Assembly (NCBI RefSeq): GCF_021044565.1
Contig: NZ_CP087997.1
Coordinates: forward strand, 3,844,001-3,908,000
Reading direction: 5' to 3'
Length of the DNA: 64,000 bases
DNA from: Subtercola endophyticus
GTDB lineage: Bacteria; Actinomycetota; Actinomycetes; Actinomycetales; Microbacteriaceae
This document shows positions 18,055-28,269 of the stretch, piece by piece. Made by a program: the position numbers and the translations under genes. The notes beneath the pieces were generated by a model that had not been told where the DNA came from, made no database searches, and saw nothing but the letters and a program-made list of their open reading frames with translations. Each line of letters opens with the position of its first letter. Positions within the stretch are counted from its first letter, which is position 1.

Positions 18055-19557
18055 TCAGCGGGGGATGAGGGTGTACTTGGTGGAGAGGTACTCGTGGATG
18101 CCCTCGAGACCACCCTCGCGACCGAGGCCCGACTGCTTGACGCCACCGAAGGGCGCGGCGGCGTTGGAGATGATGCCCACGTTCAGGCCCATCATTCCGG
18201 TGTCGACGCGGTCGATCATCCGCTGCCCGCGGGCGAGGTCTTGGGTGAAGACGTAGGCGGCGAGACCGTATTCGGTGCCGTTCGCGAGCTCGACGGCCTC
18301 GTCTTCGGAGTCGAATTCGACGATGGTGACGACGGGCCCGAAGATCTCTTCGCGCAGAATCTCGCTGTCGCGGGTGACGCCGGTGAGCACGGTCGGCTCG
18401 TAGAAACTGCCGCTCGTGTCGTCGACGCGCGAGCCGCCGATCACGAGGCGGGCGCCGCGAGAGATGGCGTCGAGCACGAGCGAGTCGGCCTTGTCGACCG
18501 CCTTGTCGTTGATGAGCGGGCCGATGTTCACGCCCTCGCCGGTTCCGCGCCCGACGATCATCGCGCCGACACGTTCACTGAGCCGCGAAGCGAAGGCGCC
18601 GGCCACCGAGGAGTGCACGATGAACCGGTTGGCGGCCGTGCAGGCCTGCCCCGTGTTGCGGAACTTCGCGGCCACCGCCCCGTCGACCGCCTTGTCGAGG
18701 TCGGCGTCGCCGAACACCACGAACGGGGCGTTGCCGCCGAGCTCCATCGAGGTGCGAAGTACGTTGTCGGCCGCCTGCTTCATGAGCGCCACACCCACCG
18801 GCGTCGAGCCCGTGAAGCTGAGCTTACGCAGGCGCGAGTCGGCGATGATCGGGTCTGACACGGCCGCCGAGTTCGACGTGGTGAGCACGTTCACGACTCC
18901 CGCGGGCAATCCGACCTCTTCGAGCAGCGCCACGAACGCCAGGGTGGTGAGCGGAGTCAGCGCCGCGGGCTTGATGACCACGGTGCATCCGGCAGCCAGC
19001 GCGGGCGCGATCTTGCGCGTGGCCATGGCGAGCGGAAAGTTCCACGGCGTAATGAGAAAGCACGGCCCGACGGGGCGCTGCGAGACCACCATCGTTCCGG
19101 TGCCCTCGGGGTTCTGCCCGTAACGCCCGGCCACCCGCACGGCCTCTTCGCTGAACCAGCGCAAAAACTCGCCGCCGTACGTGACCTCACCGCGCGCCTC
19201 GGCGAGCGGCTTGCCCATTTCGAGCGTCATCAGCAGCGCGAAGTCGTCTGCCCGCTCGGTGAGCAGGTCGAACGCCCGCCGCAGTATCTCGCCGCGCACG
19301 CGCGGGGCAGTGGATGCCCAGCTCTGCTGCGCCGCAACCGCAGCGTCGAGCGCGGCGATGCCGTCTGCCGCAGTCGCACTCGCGATCGTCTTGATGCGCG
19401 CGCCGGTCGACGGGTCGAACACGTCGAGAGTCGAGCCGTCCGCGCTGTCGACCCACTTGCCGCCGATGAACAGCCCGCTCGGCACCGATTCGAGCAGAGC
19501 GTGCTCGCGGGCATCCGTACCGCCCACCGTGGACGAAAGAGAAGAGGTAGTGCTCAC
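18055..19557 (-). CDS. gabD: NAD(P)-dependent succinate-semialdehyde dehydrogenase
   Basis: Oxidises succinate semialdehyde to succinate, the last step of GABA breakdown, or a related aldehyde. 500 residues from GTG 19557 (GGAG 7 nt upstream); the longer open frame to 19746 is Arg-rich junk. Aldehyde dehydrogenase marks: PWNFPLAMATRKIAPALAAGC, KLSFTGSTPVG, catalytic Glu in MELGGNAPFVVF and Cys in NTGQACTAANRF, and the GABA-type ending KQSGLGREGGLEGIHEYL. GTG overlaps the preceding stop as GTGA, implying translational coupling to the short gene upstream. Confidence 0.93.
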   Translation of the reverse strand: MSTTSSLSSTVGGTDAREHALLESVPSGLFIGGKWVDSADGSTLDVFDPSTGARIKTIASATAADGIAALDAAVAAQQSWASTAPRVRGEILRRAFDLLTERADDFALLMTLEMGKPLAEARGEVTYGGEFLRWFSEEAVRVAGRYGQNPEGTGTMVVSQRPVGPCFLITPWNFPLAMATRKIAPALAAGCTVVIKPAALTPLTTLAFVALLEEVGLPAGVVNVLTTSNSAAVSDPIIADSRLRKLSFTGSTPVGVALMKQAADNVLRTSMELGGNAPFVVFGDADLDKAVDGAVAAKFRNTGQACTAANRFIVHSSVAGAFASRLSERVGAMIVGRGTGEGVNIGPLINDKAVDKADSLVLDAISRGARLVIGGSRVDDTSGSFYEPTVLTGVTRDSEILREEIFGPVVTIVEFDSEDEAVELANGTEYGLAAYVFTQDLARGQRMIDRVDTGMMGLNVGIISNAAAPFGGVKQSGLGREGGLEGIHEYLSTKYTLIPR

Positions 19558-19829
19558 AGTTGGGCTCCGATCGTGAAGCCGGCGGTCTGGTCGTCGGCGC
19601 GGGTGTACAAGAATCCGTCGGCGCCGATGGTGACATCGGCCTCGCGGGCGTCGGTGCGTTCGACCGGCTCGACGGGGTTTCCGTCGAGATCGAGCACCGT
19701 TGACGCGTTCGTGTACCAGCTTGGCACGACCGGGCTGCCCCGCCAATCGCGGCGCTGGTTGTGATGCACATGCCAGAGAGGTACTCGGACTCGTCGAAGA
19801 GAGCCTTTACCGCGTTCCGAGCGCGGCAC
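19554..19829 (-). CDS. Unrecognised 91-residue CDS or gene remnant coupled to gabD
   Basis: Not recognised. The frame opens with GTG 19829 immediately after the decarboxylase stop and closes with a TGA overlapping the gabD GTG (GTGA), which argues that it is translated. The N-terminal ~18 residues are basic and unconvincing; the rest (SPVVPSWYTNASTVLDLDGN, VTIGADGFLYTRADDQTAGF) looks like a genuine folded C-terminal region. It may be a truncated enzyme whose 5' part was lost at the junction with the decarboxylase gene, or a small protein of its own. Confidence 0.45.
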   Translation of the reverse strand: MPRSERGKGSLRRVRVPLWHVHHNQRRDWRGSPVVPSWYTNASTVLDLDGNPVEPVERTDAREADVTIGADGFLYTRADDQTAGFTIGAQL

Positions 19830-21242
<1,413 letters not shown>

Positions 21243-21355
21243 GGCAGTCTCCTCCGTCGCAGACGGCAGGCACCACCGCCCTGACACCGATTGTGCACCG
21301 CTCGCGGCAGTCTGTGAAGGGTCACATCCGCCCCGATGCCCAGGCGGCGGGCTGG

Positions 21356-21961
21356 TCAGACCGTGGGCGGGTCGTAGACGGCGATGCCGGCGGCGATCGC
21401 CACCTCGCGGTACGTGGCGGCGAGCACGGCGAGCGGCGCGTGCGCATTGAGCCCACTCGGGTTGGGCACCACCCAGAGCGGCGCCCCGCCGAGCGTCTCA
21501 GGCTGGGGCCCCACAACGGCCTTCGGGCGCCCGAAGGCGGCGCGGTAGGCGGTGATGCCGAGCATGGCCACGATGGTGGGCCCGATCATCCGCACCCGTT
21601 CGTCGAGCAGCACAGCACCTTCACGAAGCTCGGCCGGCGACAGCTCGTCGGCGCGAGCGGATGCCCGGGCCACCAGACTCGTGATGCCGATGCCGCGCTG
21701 CTTCAGCTCGGCGAGGTCTTCGGGCTTGAATCCGTTCGAGGCCGAGATCTGCTGCCTCGTGATGCCGGCGCGGTACAGCGCCGGATAGAACCGGTTGCTG
21801 CCCCCGCCGAAGTGCGCCTGCACCGCCACCGCACGCAGCCCCGGGTTGATGCCCACGAACAACAGCCGCACCTCGGGCCCCACCAGATCGGGCAGCGTCT
21901 GCCCCGTGAAGCCCTTGAGTTCGGCCCGCGTGACGGTCGTGCGGGTCGGGCTCACGCTCAC
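21356..21961 (-). CDS. mug: G/U mismatch-specific uracil/thymine DNA glycosylase
   Basis: Base-excision repair enzyme removing U or T opposite G. 201 residues with the Mug-type active-site motif LLFVGINPGL (Asn general-base position) and the second motif VVPNPSGLNAH. GTG 21961 overlaps the stop of a 6-codon frame that itself overlaps the vapC stop, so expression may be coupled to vapBC. Adjacent to the decarboxylase operon on the same strand, 113 bp away. Confidence 0.92.
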   Translation of the reverse strand: MSVSPTRTTVTRAELKGFTGQTLPDLVGPEVRLLFVGINPGLRAVAVQAHFGGGSNRFYPALYRAGITRQQISASNGFKPEDLAELKQRGIGITSLVARASARADELSPAELREGAVLLDERVRMIGPTIVAMLGITAYRAAFGRPKAVVGPQPETLGGAPLWVVPNPSGLNAHAPLAVLAATYREVAIAAGIAVYDPPTV

Positions 21962-21974
21962 TGGTCGACGCCGA

Positions 21975-22400
21975 TCATCCTGGCATCACGAGCTCAACCC
22001 CCGTGAATCGCCGAAAATCGCGATCGAATGACCCCACCGGGCAGGCCAATGATCGGGCAACGGCCGCGATGTACGCATCGCTGACGAGGTTAGCGCTTGC
22101 GCCCGCCTCTCGACTGACGTCTTCGAAGAGCCGCAGCCCGCCTGCGATGCCGGGAACGGATCGATAGGCGGGGCTTTCAGTCAGCGCGGCGACGAAGCCG
22201 AAAGCCTCGTCGAGGGTCGAGGGCACCTCGAAGATGTGCGAGTTTGTGACGATTCGAACGAATCCGACCCAAACGAAGTCGGGAATGACTACAGCCGATT
22301 CGGCGGCGAAGATGTTGATGAGCCATGGCCGAGCGAGAATGTGATGCGCGTGGTCTTCACGGAACGCGGCAATGAGCACGTTCACGTCGAGCACGATCAT
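21975..22400 (-). CDS. vapC: VapC-type PIN domain toxin
   Basis: 141-residue PIN-domain ribonuclease, toxin of a type II toxin-antitoxin pair. Acidic metal-binding residues are visible: Asp in MIVLDVNVLIAAF, Asp in VSDAYIAAVA, and the SFDRDFRRF motif near the end. Its ATG overlaps the antitoxin stop (ATGA), the standard order antitoxin first. Base composition is slightly lower in GC than neighbours. The RNA target is unknown. Confidence 0.92.
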   Translation of the reverse strand: MIVLDVNVLIAAFREDHAHHILARPWLINIFAAESAVVIPDFVWVGFVRIVTNSHIFEVPSTLDEAFGFVAALTESPAYRSVPGIAGGLRLFEDVSREAGASANLVSDAYIAAVARSLACPVGSFDRDFRRFTGVELVMPG

Positions 22401-22645
22401 GCGATGTCTGCACTGGCGTCGAGGGCGTCGAACAGGTCGCGGTTCGAACTGGGGTCGATGTCGTTTCGCATTCCGGTTCCCCGTGCGAATGTGGGCGGGT
22501 CGAACCGTGCGGCACTGGTTCGGGGCGCCGCGATCTCGTTGCGTAGGGCGGACTCGACGTATTGCCCAAGCGTGACGCCGCGTTCGCGAGCGCCTTTCTT
22601 GGCGCTGTCGAGCAGGGCGTCGTCGATGGAGACTGTCGTTCTCAT
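22397..22645 (-). CDS. vapB: VapB-type ribbon-helix-helix antitoxin
   Basis: 82 residues from ATG 22645. The first part, MRTTVSIDDALLDSAKKGA followed by RERGVTLGQYVESALR, is a ribbon-helix-helix DNA-binding domain; the rest is a flexible toxin-neutralising tail. Overlaps vapC by 4 bp. It should autoregulate the promoter just upstream (22646-22700), where GTATCC lies 8 nt before ATG, another candidate short-leader transcript. Confidence 0.9.
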   Translation of the reverse strand: MRTTVSIDDALLDSAKKGARERGVTLGQYVESALRNEIAAPRTSAARFDPPTFARGTGMRNDIDPSSNRDLFDALDASADIA

Positions 22646-22936
22646 GCAACGAGGATACACCCTCCGCGCATCACAAGCATCACTCTGAGCGCACCACGCG
22701 CATCATTCGCACGTGCATTCACGCGCCTCCGCATCACGGAGGGAAATCGTCGGCACTCGATGTACGCAGGGGTGCGTCTGGATCCAGAGGCTCTGGGGTG
22801 TTTGACATCACATTCTGAGTACATTCATAGCTGCCCTACCCCAGGGCTCAGGTCGCCGACGTAGCGTCGGGTACTGGTCGCGGGAGTGGGGCACACTTCT
22901 GCGCGCCGCCTGTTCGTGCTCTATAGATCGGTGTGT
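22646..22936. other. Intergenic region between vapBC and PBP genes
   Basis: Holds the divergent promoters. Several GCATCA/GCGCATCA repeats (22667-22740) lie near vapB and may include its operator. Near the PBP gene, TATAGA (22922-22927) precedes ATG 22937 by 9 nt. No gene seen. Confidence 0.4.
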
Positions 22937-25225
22937 ATGCCAGCCCACAAACGTAAGACGACCGGTGTTCTCGGGGCCATTCTCGGCCTGGTCGGGGTGA
23001 GCGTGGTCGCCGGCGTGCTCGTCACGGCCGTCGTCACCCCTGCCGTGGCAGTGACGGGCGTGGCGGTCGACAGTTCGCTGAGCGTGTTCCAGAACCTGCC
23101 GAGCTACATCAAGCCCGACACGCTGAGCCAGACGTCGAGCATCTACGCGCAGAACTCCGACGGCTCGCAGACCCTGCTCGCCTCGTTCTACGACCAAGAC
23201 CGTCAAGAGGTCGGCTGGAACGACATCTCGCAATACTTCAAAGACGCGATCGTGTCGACCGAAGACCCGCGTTTCTACGTGCACGGCGGCATGGATGTTC
23301 AGAGCACCGTTCGGGCGTTCGTCGCGAATACCGTGTCTGGCGGCATCACCTCGGGCGCATCCACTATCTCCCAGCAGTACGTCAAGAACATCTTGGTGCA
23401 ACGCGCCGAAGCCATCAGCGACCCGACGCAAGAGGCCGCGGCCTACGCCGACGCCACGGCGACCACCACCGACCGCAAGCTCAAAGAGATGAAACTCGCC
23501 ATCGGGCTCGAGAAGGAATACAGCAAAGACGACATTCTGCTCGGCTACATGAACATCGCCCTCTTCGGCGGGCGCGTCTACGGCATTCAGGCGGCTTCGC
23601 AGTATTACTTCGGCGTGAACGCGAAAGATCTGACGCTGCCCCAGGCGGCGAGCCTGGCGGCAATGGTGAACGAGCCCGAAGGCTTGCGCATCGACATCGC
23701 CGATAACATTCCGGCCAACAAGGCGCGCCGTGACGAAGACGTGCTGGCCTCGATGCTCAAAGAGCACGCCATCACGCAGGCCACCTACGCCGCGGCCGTC
23801 GCCACCCCTGTCACCCCGAACATCACCGCGCCCTCGACCGGCTGCCAGACGGCGACCAATGGCGCGGGCTTCTTCTGCGACTACGTCAAAGACATCATTC
23901 TGAACGACAAGACTTTCGGTGACACAGCGGATGACCGTACCAACGCCCTCAACAAGGGTGGCTACAAGATCATCACGACCCTCGACACGAAATTGCAGGC
24001 CGCCGCGAATCAGTCGGTGAGCGACTACGTGCCGCAATCCATGTCGTCAGTCGACATCGGCGGCGCGTTCGTCACCGTGCAACCGGGCACCGGCAAGGTG
24101 CTGGCCATGGCGCAGAACAAGAATTACAGTCAGGATCCGTCGGCCGATCCGGCCACGAACACAGCGATCAACTACAGTACCGATGCCGCGTACGGCGGCT
24201 CGACCGGGTTCCAGAATGGCTCGACCGAGAAGCTGTTCGTGCTGATGGACTGGCTGAAGACCGGGCATTCGCTCGGCGACATCGTGAACGGGTCGAACAA
24301 CCAGAAGTTCACCGCCAACAACATCACGAATAGTTGTGGTGACACGGTCAGCGGTACCTATACCGCCGGTAACGATGCGGGGGAGTCGGGCGGCAACGCC
24401 TCTGTGCTCACTCAGTTCGAGGACTCCGTGAACAACGCGTTCCTCAACATGGCGTCGAAACTCGACCTGTGCGACATCAACTCCATCGCCTCGGCGTTCG
24501 GCATGCACCGGGCCGACGGTGCGAACATGGACACCGGCCTCTATGCCACCGTGCTCGGCGGCAACGAGGTCGCCCCGCTGACCATGGCGGCCGCCTACGC
24601 CGGTGTGGCCAACAACGGCATGTTCTGCTCGCCCGTCGCCATATCGAGCATCACCGATTCGACCGGGGCAGCGGTTGCTGTGCCACAGAGCACCTGCACG
24701 CAGGCCATCGACCCGAAGATCGCCCAGGCCGCGCTGTACGCGATGCAGGCGGTCATCCAGAACGGAACGGCGACCCCCGGCAACCCGGGCGACGGCACCC
24801 CGCACTTCGGCAAGACCGGAACCACCGACGCCGAGAAAGACGTCTGGCTGGTCGGCGGCACGTCGAAGCTGGTCTCTGCTTCGTGGGTCGGCAACGTGAC
24901 CGGCAACGTCTCGATTCGAAACACGGCGGTGACCGGCGGCAACGGCGACACGGTGTACAGCGGCCTCTCGCGGCTGTACGTGTGGAAAGAGTTCTACGAG
25001 AACGCCGCCGACTCGTACGGCGGCGACAGCTTCCCGGCCCCGAGCTACAGCTACACGCGCAACACGGCGCCCGCGCCCGCGCCGACCCCGACGGCCACTC
25101 CGACACCGACGCCCACCCCGGCCCCCACGGCGACGAGTGGTGCTGATGCAGGGTCGGGCGGCAGCGGCAGCGGCGGCTCCGGCTCGGGTGACGCAGGCAA
25201 ACCGACTCCCTCGGCGACGCCCTAA
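22937..25225 (+). CDS. Class A penicillin-binding protein (transglycosylase/transpeptidase)
   Basis: Bifunctional cell-wall synthase, 762 residues. One N-terminal membrane segment (about 9-37) is followed by the GT51 transglycosylase domain with catalytic Glu in STEDPRFYVHGG (about 105) and TISQQYVKN. The transpeptidase domain has Ser-x-x-Lys as GSTEK (about 430), SVN (about 497) and KTGTT (about 625). The active-site stretch NGSTEK differs from the usual PGSTFK. The tail is low-complexity Pro/Thr then Gly/Ser, as in actinobacterial PBPs. Start at ATG 22937 gives the expected short cytoplasmic tail. Confidence 0.94.
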   Translation: MPAHKRKTTGVLGAILGLVGVSVVAGVLVTAVVTPAVAVTGVAVDSSLSVFQNLPSYIKPDTLSQTSSIYAQNSDGSQTLLASFYDQDRQEVGWNDISQYFKDAIVSTEDPRFYVHGGMDVQSTVRAFVANTVSGGITSGASTISQQYVKNILVQRAEAISDPTQEAAAYADATATTTDRKLKEMKLAIGLEKEYSKDDILLGYMNIALFGGRVYGIQAASQYYFGVNAKDLTLPQAASLAAMVNEPEGLRIDIADNIPANKARRDEDVLASMLKEHAITQATYAAAVATPVTPNITAPSTGCQTATNGAGFFCDYVKDIILNDKTFGDTADDRTNALNKGGYKIITTLDTKLQAAANQSVSDYVPQSMSSVDIGGAFVTVQPGTGKVLAMAQNKNYSQDPSADPATNTAINYSTDAAYGGSTGFQNGSTEKLFVLMDWLKTGHSLGDIVNGSNNQKFTANNITNSCGDTVSGTYTAGNDAGESGGNASVLTQFEDSVNNAFLNMASKLDLCDINSIASAFGMHRADGANMDTGLYATVLGGNEVAPLTMAAAYAGVANNGMFCSPVAISSITDSTGAAVAVPQSTCTQAIDPKIAQAALYAMQAVIQNGTATPGNPGDGTPHFGKTGTTDAEKDVWLVGGTSKLVSASWVGNVTGNVSIRNTAVTGGNGDTVYSGLSRLYVWKEFYENAADSYGGDSFPAPSYSYTRNTAPAPAPTPTATPTPTPTPAPTATSGADAGSGGSGSGGSGSGDAGKPTPSATP

Positions 25226-25262
25226 TCCGACGGGCTGGCCGCCCCAGCGGCGGTTCCCTCAC

Positions 25263-25319
25263 TCGCGCGTCGATTTTCGCCGCAATGCCGGCGTGTTAGC
25301 GGCAGAAATCGACGCGCGA
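25263..25319. repeat. 57-bp hairpin element, family A copy 2
   Basis: 21-nt arms with two mismatches and a 15-nt loop, outer arm TCGCGCGTCGA, identical design to the copy at 10953. Lies between the convergent PBP gene and a membrane-protein gene. Confidence 0.85.
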
Positions 25320-25347
25320 AGGAGGCCGCGGTCGCGGCCGGCTCGAG

Positions 25348-26154
25348 TCAGGCGAGGCTGACCGGGGCCTGCTCCGGCGCATCCGGGGCAGCGGATGCCT
25401 CGGCGGCAGCCTTCTGGGCCGCCTGCGCCCGCCGCATGGCGTGATGGTGCGTGCCGCGAATGGTCACGATGCCCACGATCGCCACCCACACCAGAAACGG
25501 AAACGTCGCCAGCGCCGTCACGCCGGGCCCGCCCGCCGAGAACAGGTCGGTCGAGCTCGTGCCGTTGAACATGGCCGGCACCGTGACGAGGTTCAGCGCC
25601 GCTACGACGAAAGCGAGCCAGCCTGTCCAGCGCGGCAGCGTCGCCGACGCGAACGTGACGTAGCCGGCCGCGGCAACGACAAGCGCCGTCATCACGCAGC
25701 CGATCGAGCCGAACATGAGAATGTGTCCCTCGGTGAGCGCCCGGATGACCGTTCCATCGGCCTGCTGCTTCACGGTGTCGAGCGCTCCTCCGCCGTCCAT
25801 CGCGTCGCCGACGAGCGTCACGGCCACGAAGATCAGTCCGGCGCCGTAGCCCAGGTCGGCCACCCATCTCATGTCGGTGCGTGCCCGAACGATCAGGTGC
25901 CGAAAGCTGGCGAGAAACACCACGAGCGCCGCCATCAAGAACGTGTCGATGAAGATCACGAGCAACGTCGGATAGGCGGCCCCGGTCATGAACTGGCCGA
26001 GCGCTGCCTCGTCGTCGAGCGGTGGAGCCGCCCCGACTCCCAACGACGCGGTCAAGAATTCGGCCGTCATCAGACAGGCGACGGCGATGGCCGAAATGCC
26101 CGTCCAGCGGCGAACGTCGGGTTTCATCGATTCGGGTTGCAGAAGTGAAGCCAT
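25348..26154 (-). CDS. Multi-pass membrane protein of unknown function
   Basis: 268 residues from ATG 26154 (GAAGGAGA upstream). Seven or so hydrophobic segments, e.g. ISAIAVACLMTAEFL, LLVIFIDTFLMAALVVFLAS, ILMFGSIGCVMTALVVAAAG and FPFLVWVAIVGIVTI; His-rich turn GTHHHAM and an Ala/Pro tail. Layout resembles DUF4386-like integral membrane proteins, but I do not recognise it firmly. Convergent with the PBP gene, divergent from the PHP gene. Confidence 0.75.
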   Translation of the reverse strand: MASLLQPESMKPDVRRWTGISAIAVACLMTAEFLTASLGVGAAPPLDDEAALGQFMTGAAYPTLLVIFIDTFLMAALVVFLASFRHLIVRARTDMRWVADLGYGAGLIFVAVTLVGDAMDGGGALDTVKQQADGTVIRALTEGHILMFGSIGCVMTALVVAAAGYVTFASATLPRWTGWLAFVVAALNLVTVPAMFNGTSSTDLFSAGGPGVTALATFPFLVWVAIVGIVTIRGTHHHAMRRAQAAQKAAAEASAAPDAPEQAPVSLA

Positions 26155-26255
26155 GGGGGGTCTCCTTCGGGTGCGCAGGTGTGTCAAGTAGAGCAGCCAG
26201 AGGGTGCGTCTGACAATCGCGCGCGGCGAGGGCATCGGCGGGGCATCATGGAGTC

Positions 26256-27275
26256 ATGAACCCCGTCGATGCCCTCAACGAGATCGCGTTCCGCCTCGAG
26301 TACGACCGCGCACCGGGGTTCAAGGTGCAGGCGTTTCGCCGGGCATCCGGCACGATCGCGGTGTGGTCTGCCGACGAACTCGCCGCACGGGCATCCGATG
26401 GCCGGCTGAAAGCGACGAAGGGCATCGGGGCGAGTACGTTCCAGGTCATCAGCGAGGCCCTCGAGGGGCAGGTGCCGGCGCGGCTCGTGGCGCTGCGCGA
26501 GGCAGCCACGTCACCGCTCACGAGCGCCGGCGAGGGCCTGAAGACGCAGATTCGCGGCGACCTGCACACGCACAGCGAGTGGTCTGACGGCACCACCTCC
26601 ATCGAGCTGATGGTGGATGCCGCACAGATGCTCGGCCGCGAGTACTTCGCGCTCACCGATCACTCGCCGAACCTCACCGTGGCGCACGGGCTGACCGCCG
26701 AGCGCCTCACCCAGCAGCTCGAGATCGTGGCCGAGCTCGATCGGCAGTCTCCGGGCGTGCGAGTGCTCACCGGCATCGAGGCCGACATTCTCGACGACGG
26801 AACCGTCGATCAGACCCCCGAGCTGCTCGAGCGGCTCGATGTGGTGGTGGCGAGCATCCACGGCAAGTTGCGGGCCGATAAGGGCACGATGACGAAGCGG
26901 ATGCTCGGGGCCATCACCGACCCGCACACGAACATTCTCGGGCACGCCACCGGCCGGCTCATCGAAGGATCGCGCGGAACGCGACCGCCCTCGGAATTCG
27001 ACGCGAAACGCGTCTTTGCGGCCTGCGCCGAGAACTCGGTGGCCGTCGAGATCAACGCCCGGCCCGAGCGCACCGACCCGCCCGACGACCTGATCGCGGT
27101 GGCGCTCGCGGCCGGCTGCCTGTTCAGCATCGACTCCGACGCTCACGCCCCCGGCCAGCTCGGCCTGCTCGACTATGGCATCGAGCGTGCCGCGGTGCTC
27201 GGCGTGCCCCCCGATCGCATCGTCACCACCTGGCCTCTCGCCCGCCTGCTCGACTGGTCGCGCGCCCGCCGCTAG
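26256..27275 (+). CDS. PHP domain phosphoesterase with N-terminal HhH domain
   Basis: 339 residues resembling the back half of bacterial PolX. The first ~90 residues look like a helix-hairpin-helix DNA-binding domain (LKATKGIGASTFQVI). The PHP metal sites follow in order: DLHTHSEWSDG, LTDHS, GIEADIL, SIHGK, ILGHATGR, EINARP and DSDAH. Polymerase motifs are absent, so it is likely a stand-alone metal-dependent phosphoesterase, possibly in DNA repair. CATCAT 6 nt before ATG fits the window's leaderless pattern weakly. Confidence 0.9.
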   Translation: MNPVDALNEIAFRLEYDRAPGFKVQAFRRASGTIAVWSADELAARASDGRLKATKGIGASTFQVISEALEGQVPARLVALREAATSPLTSAGEGLKTQIRGDLHTHSEWSDGTTSIELMVDAAQMLGREYFALTDHSPNLTVAHGLTAERLTQQLEIVAELDRQSPGVRVLTGIEADILDDGTVDQTPELLERLDVVVASIHGKLRADKGTMTKRMLGAITDPHTNILGHATGRLIEGSRGTRPPSEFDAKRVFAACAENSVAVEINARPERTDPPDDLIAVALAAGCLFSIDSDAHAPGQLGLLDYGIERAAVLGVPPDRIVTTWPLARLLDWSRARR

Positions 27276-27315
27276 CCCGCCCGCTCGTCGGTGGCCCGCC
27301 CCACCGACTTTCATC

Positions 27316-27372
27316 TCGCGCGTCGATTTTTGGCGCTTCACTGGCCTGATAGCGACCAAAATAGACGCGCGA
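27316..27372. repeat. 57-bp hairpin element, family A copy 3
   Basis: 21-nt arms with three mismatches, 15-nt loop, outer arm TCGCGCGTCGA; between the convergent PHP and SDR genes. Confidence 0.8.
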
Positions 27373-27429
27373 AACGGTGGGCTATCAGCGCGGACCGCCG
27401 GAGGACGTAGCGCCGGAGTGCGGGGCCGA

Positions 27430-28197
27430 TCAGGCGATGCCGCCGTTGACGTAGAGCACCTGGCCGTTGACCCAGCGGGCGGGGCCGGCGAGGAAGGCGA
27501 CGCTCTCGGCGATGTCGTCGGGCGTGCCGAGCCGCTCGAGCGGAGCGAGGGAGGCGATGTGATCGATGACCTGCTGCGGCTTTCCGTCGAGAAAGAGCGG
27601 GGTCGCGGTCGGGCCCGGCGCGACCACGTTCACCGTCACGTCGCGCCCCCGCAGCTCACGCGCCAGAATCAGCGTCATGCCCTCGACCGCGCCCTTCGTC
27701 GCAGCGTAGGCGGTGTACGTCGGTTGCTGCAGCCGCTCGACCGACGTCGAGAAGTTGATGAGAGCGCCGCCCGGTCGCAGGTGGCGTGCGGCGAGCTGCG
27801 AGACCACGAAGGTTCCGCGCACGTTGGTGCGCATCATGGCGTCGAAATCGGCCAGGTCGAGGTCGACGAGCGGGGCGAGCATCATGATGCCGGCCGTGTT
27901 CACCACCACGTCGATGCCGCCGTAGAGCTCGGTCGTCTTCTCGAAAAGTGCCGCCATCTGCGTCTCGTCGGCCACGTCGCCGCCGAGCGCGACCGCCGTG
28001 CCGCCCGACCGGATGATCGTGTCGACCGTCTCGTCGGCGCGTGACGTGTTGCCGGCGTAGTGCACCACCACGGCCATCCCGTCGCGCGCGAGCCGTTCGG
28101 CGGTCGCGCGGCCGATGCCGCCCGAGGCGCCGGTGACGATGGCGACGCGGGGCACCGAGCTTGTGGTGCTGCTTTCAGTTTCTGTTTCGTTGCTCAT
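27430..28197 (-). CDS. SDR family oxidoreductase
   Basis: 255-residue NAD(P)(H)-dependent short-chain dehydrogenase. Cofactor loop TGASGGIGRA (about 23), GDVADE, NTAG in place of the usual NNAG, active-site Ser in INFSTS and YAATK, and the ending GQVLYVNGGIA. ATG 28197 has GGGAGG 7 nt upstream. Divergent from a TetR regulator with two palindromes in the 72-bp gap, so the TetR protein is its likely repressor. Substrate unknown. Confidence 0.94.
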   Translation of the reverse strand: MSNETETESSTTSSVPRVAIVTGASGGIGRATAERLARDGMAVVVHYAGNTSRADETVDTIIRSGGTAVALGGDVADETQMAALFEKTTELYGGIDVVVNTAGIMMLAPLVDLDLADFDAMMRTNVRGTFVVSQLAARHLRPGGALINFSTSVERLQQPTYTAYAATKGAVEGMTLILARELRGRDVTVNVVAPGPTATPLFLDGKPQQVIDHIASLAPLERLGTPDDIAESVAFLAGPARWVNGQVLYVNGGIA

Positions 28198-28212
28198 GGT
28201 TAGCCTCCCAAT

Positions 28213-28259
28213 ATGTGGACGATAAGTACACATCTACAAATATAGACGCGGAGTCCATA
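28213..28259. promoter_or_regulatory. Twin TetR operators between SDR and TetR genes
   Basis: Site 1: ATGTGGAC, GATAA, GTACACAT (28213-28233). Site 2: TATAGAC, GCGGA, GTCCATA (28241-28259). Both are inverted repeats with a 5-nt spacer and one mismatch, sharing the form (A/G)GACnnnnnGT(A/C)C. The -10 TATACT (28258-28263) of the TetR gene overlaps the end of site 2. Confidence 0.75.
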
Positions 28260-28269
28260 TACTTCAAGG

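Noticed and set aside
22808..24037. 409-residue minus-strand ORF opposite the PBP gene
   Set aside because: Antisense shadow of a well-supported CDS with no family signature.
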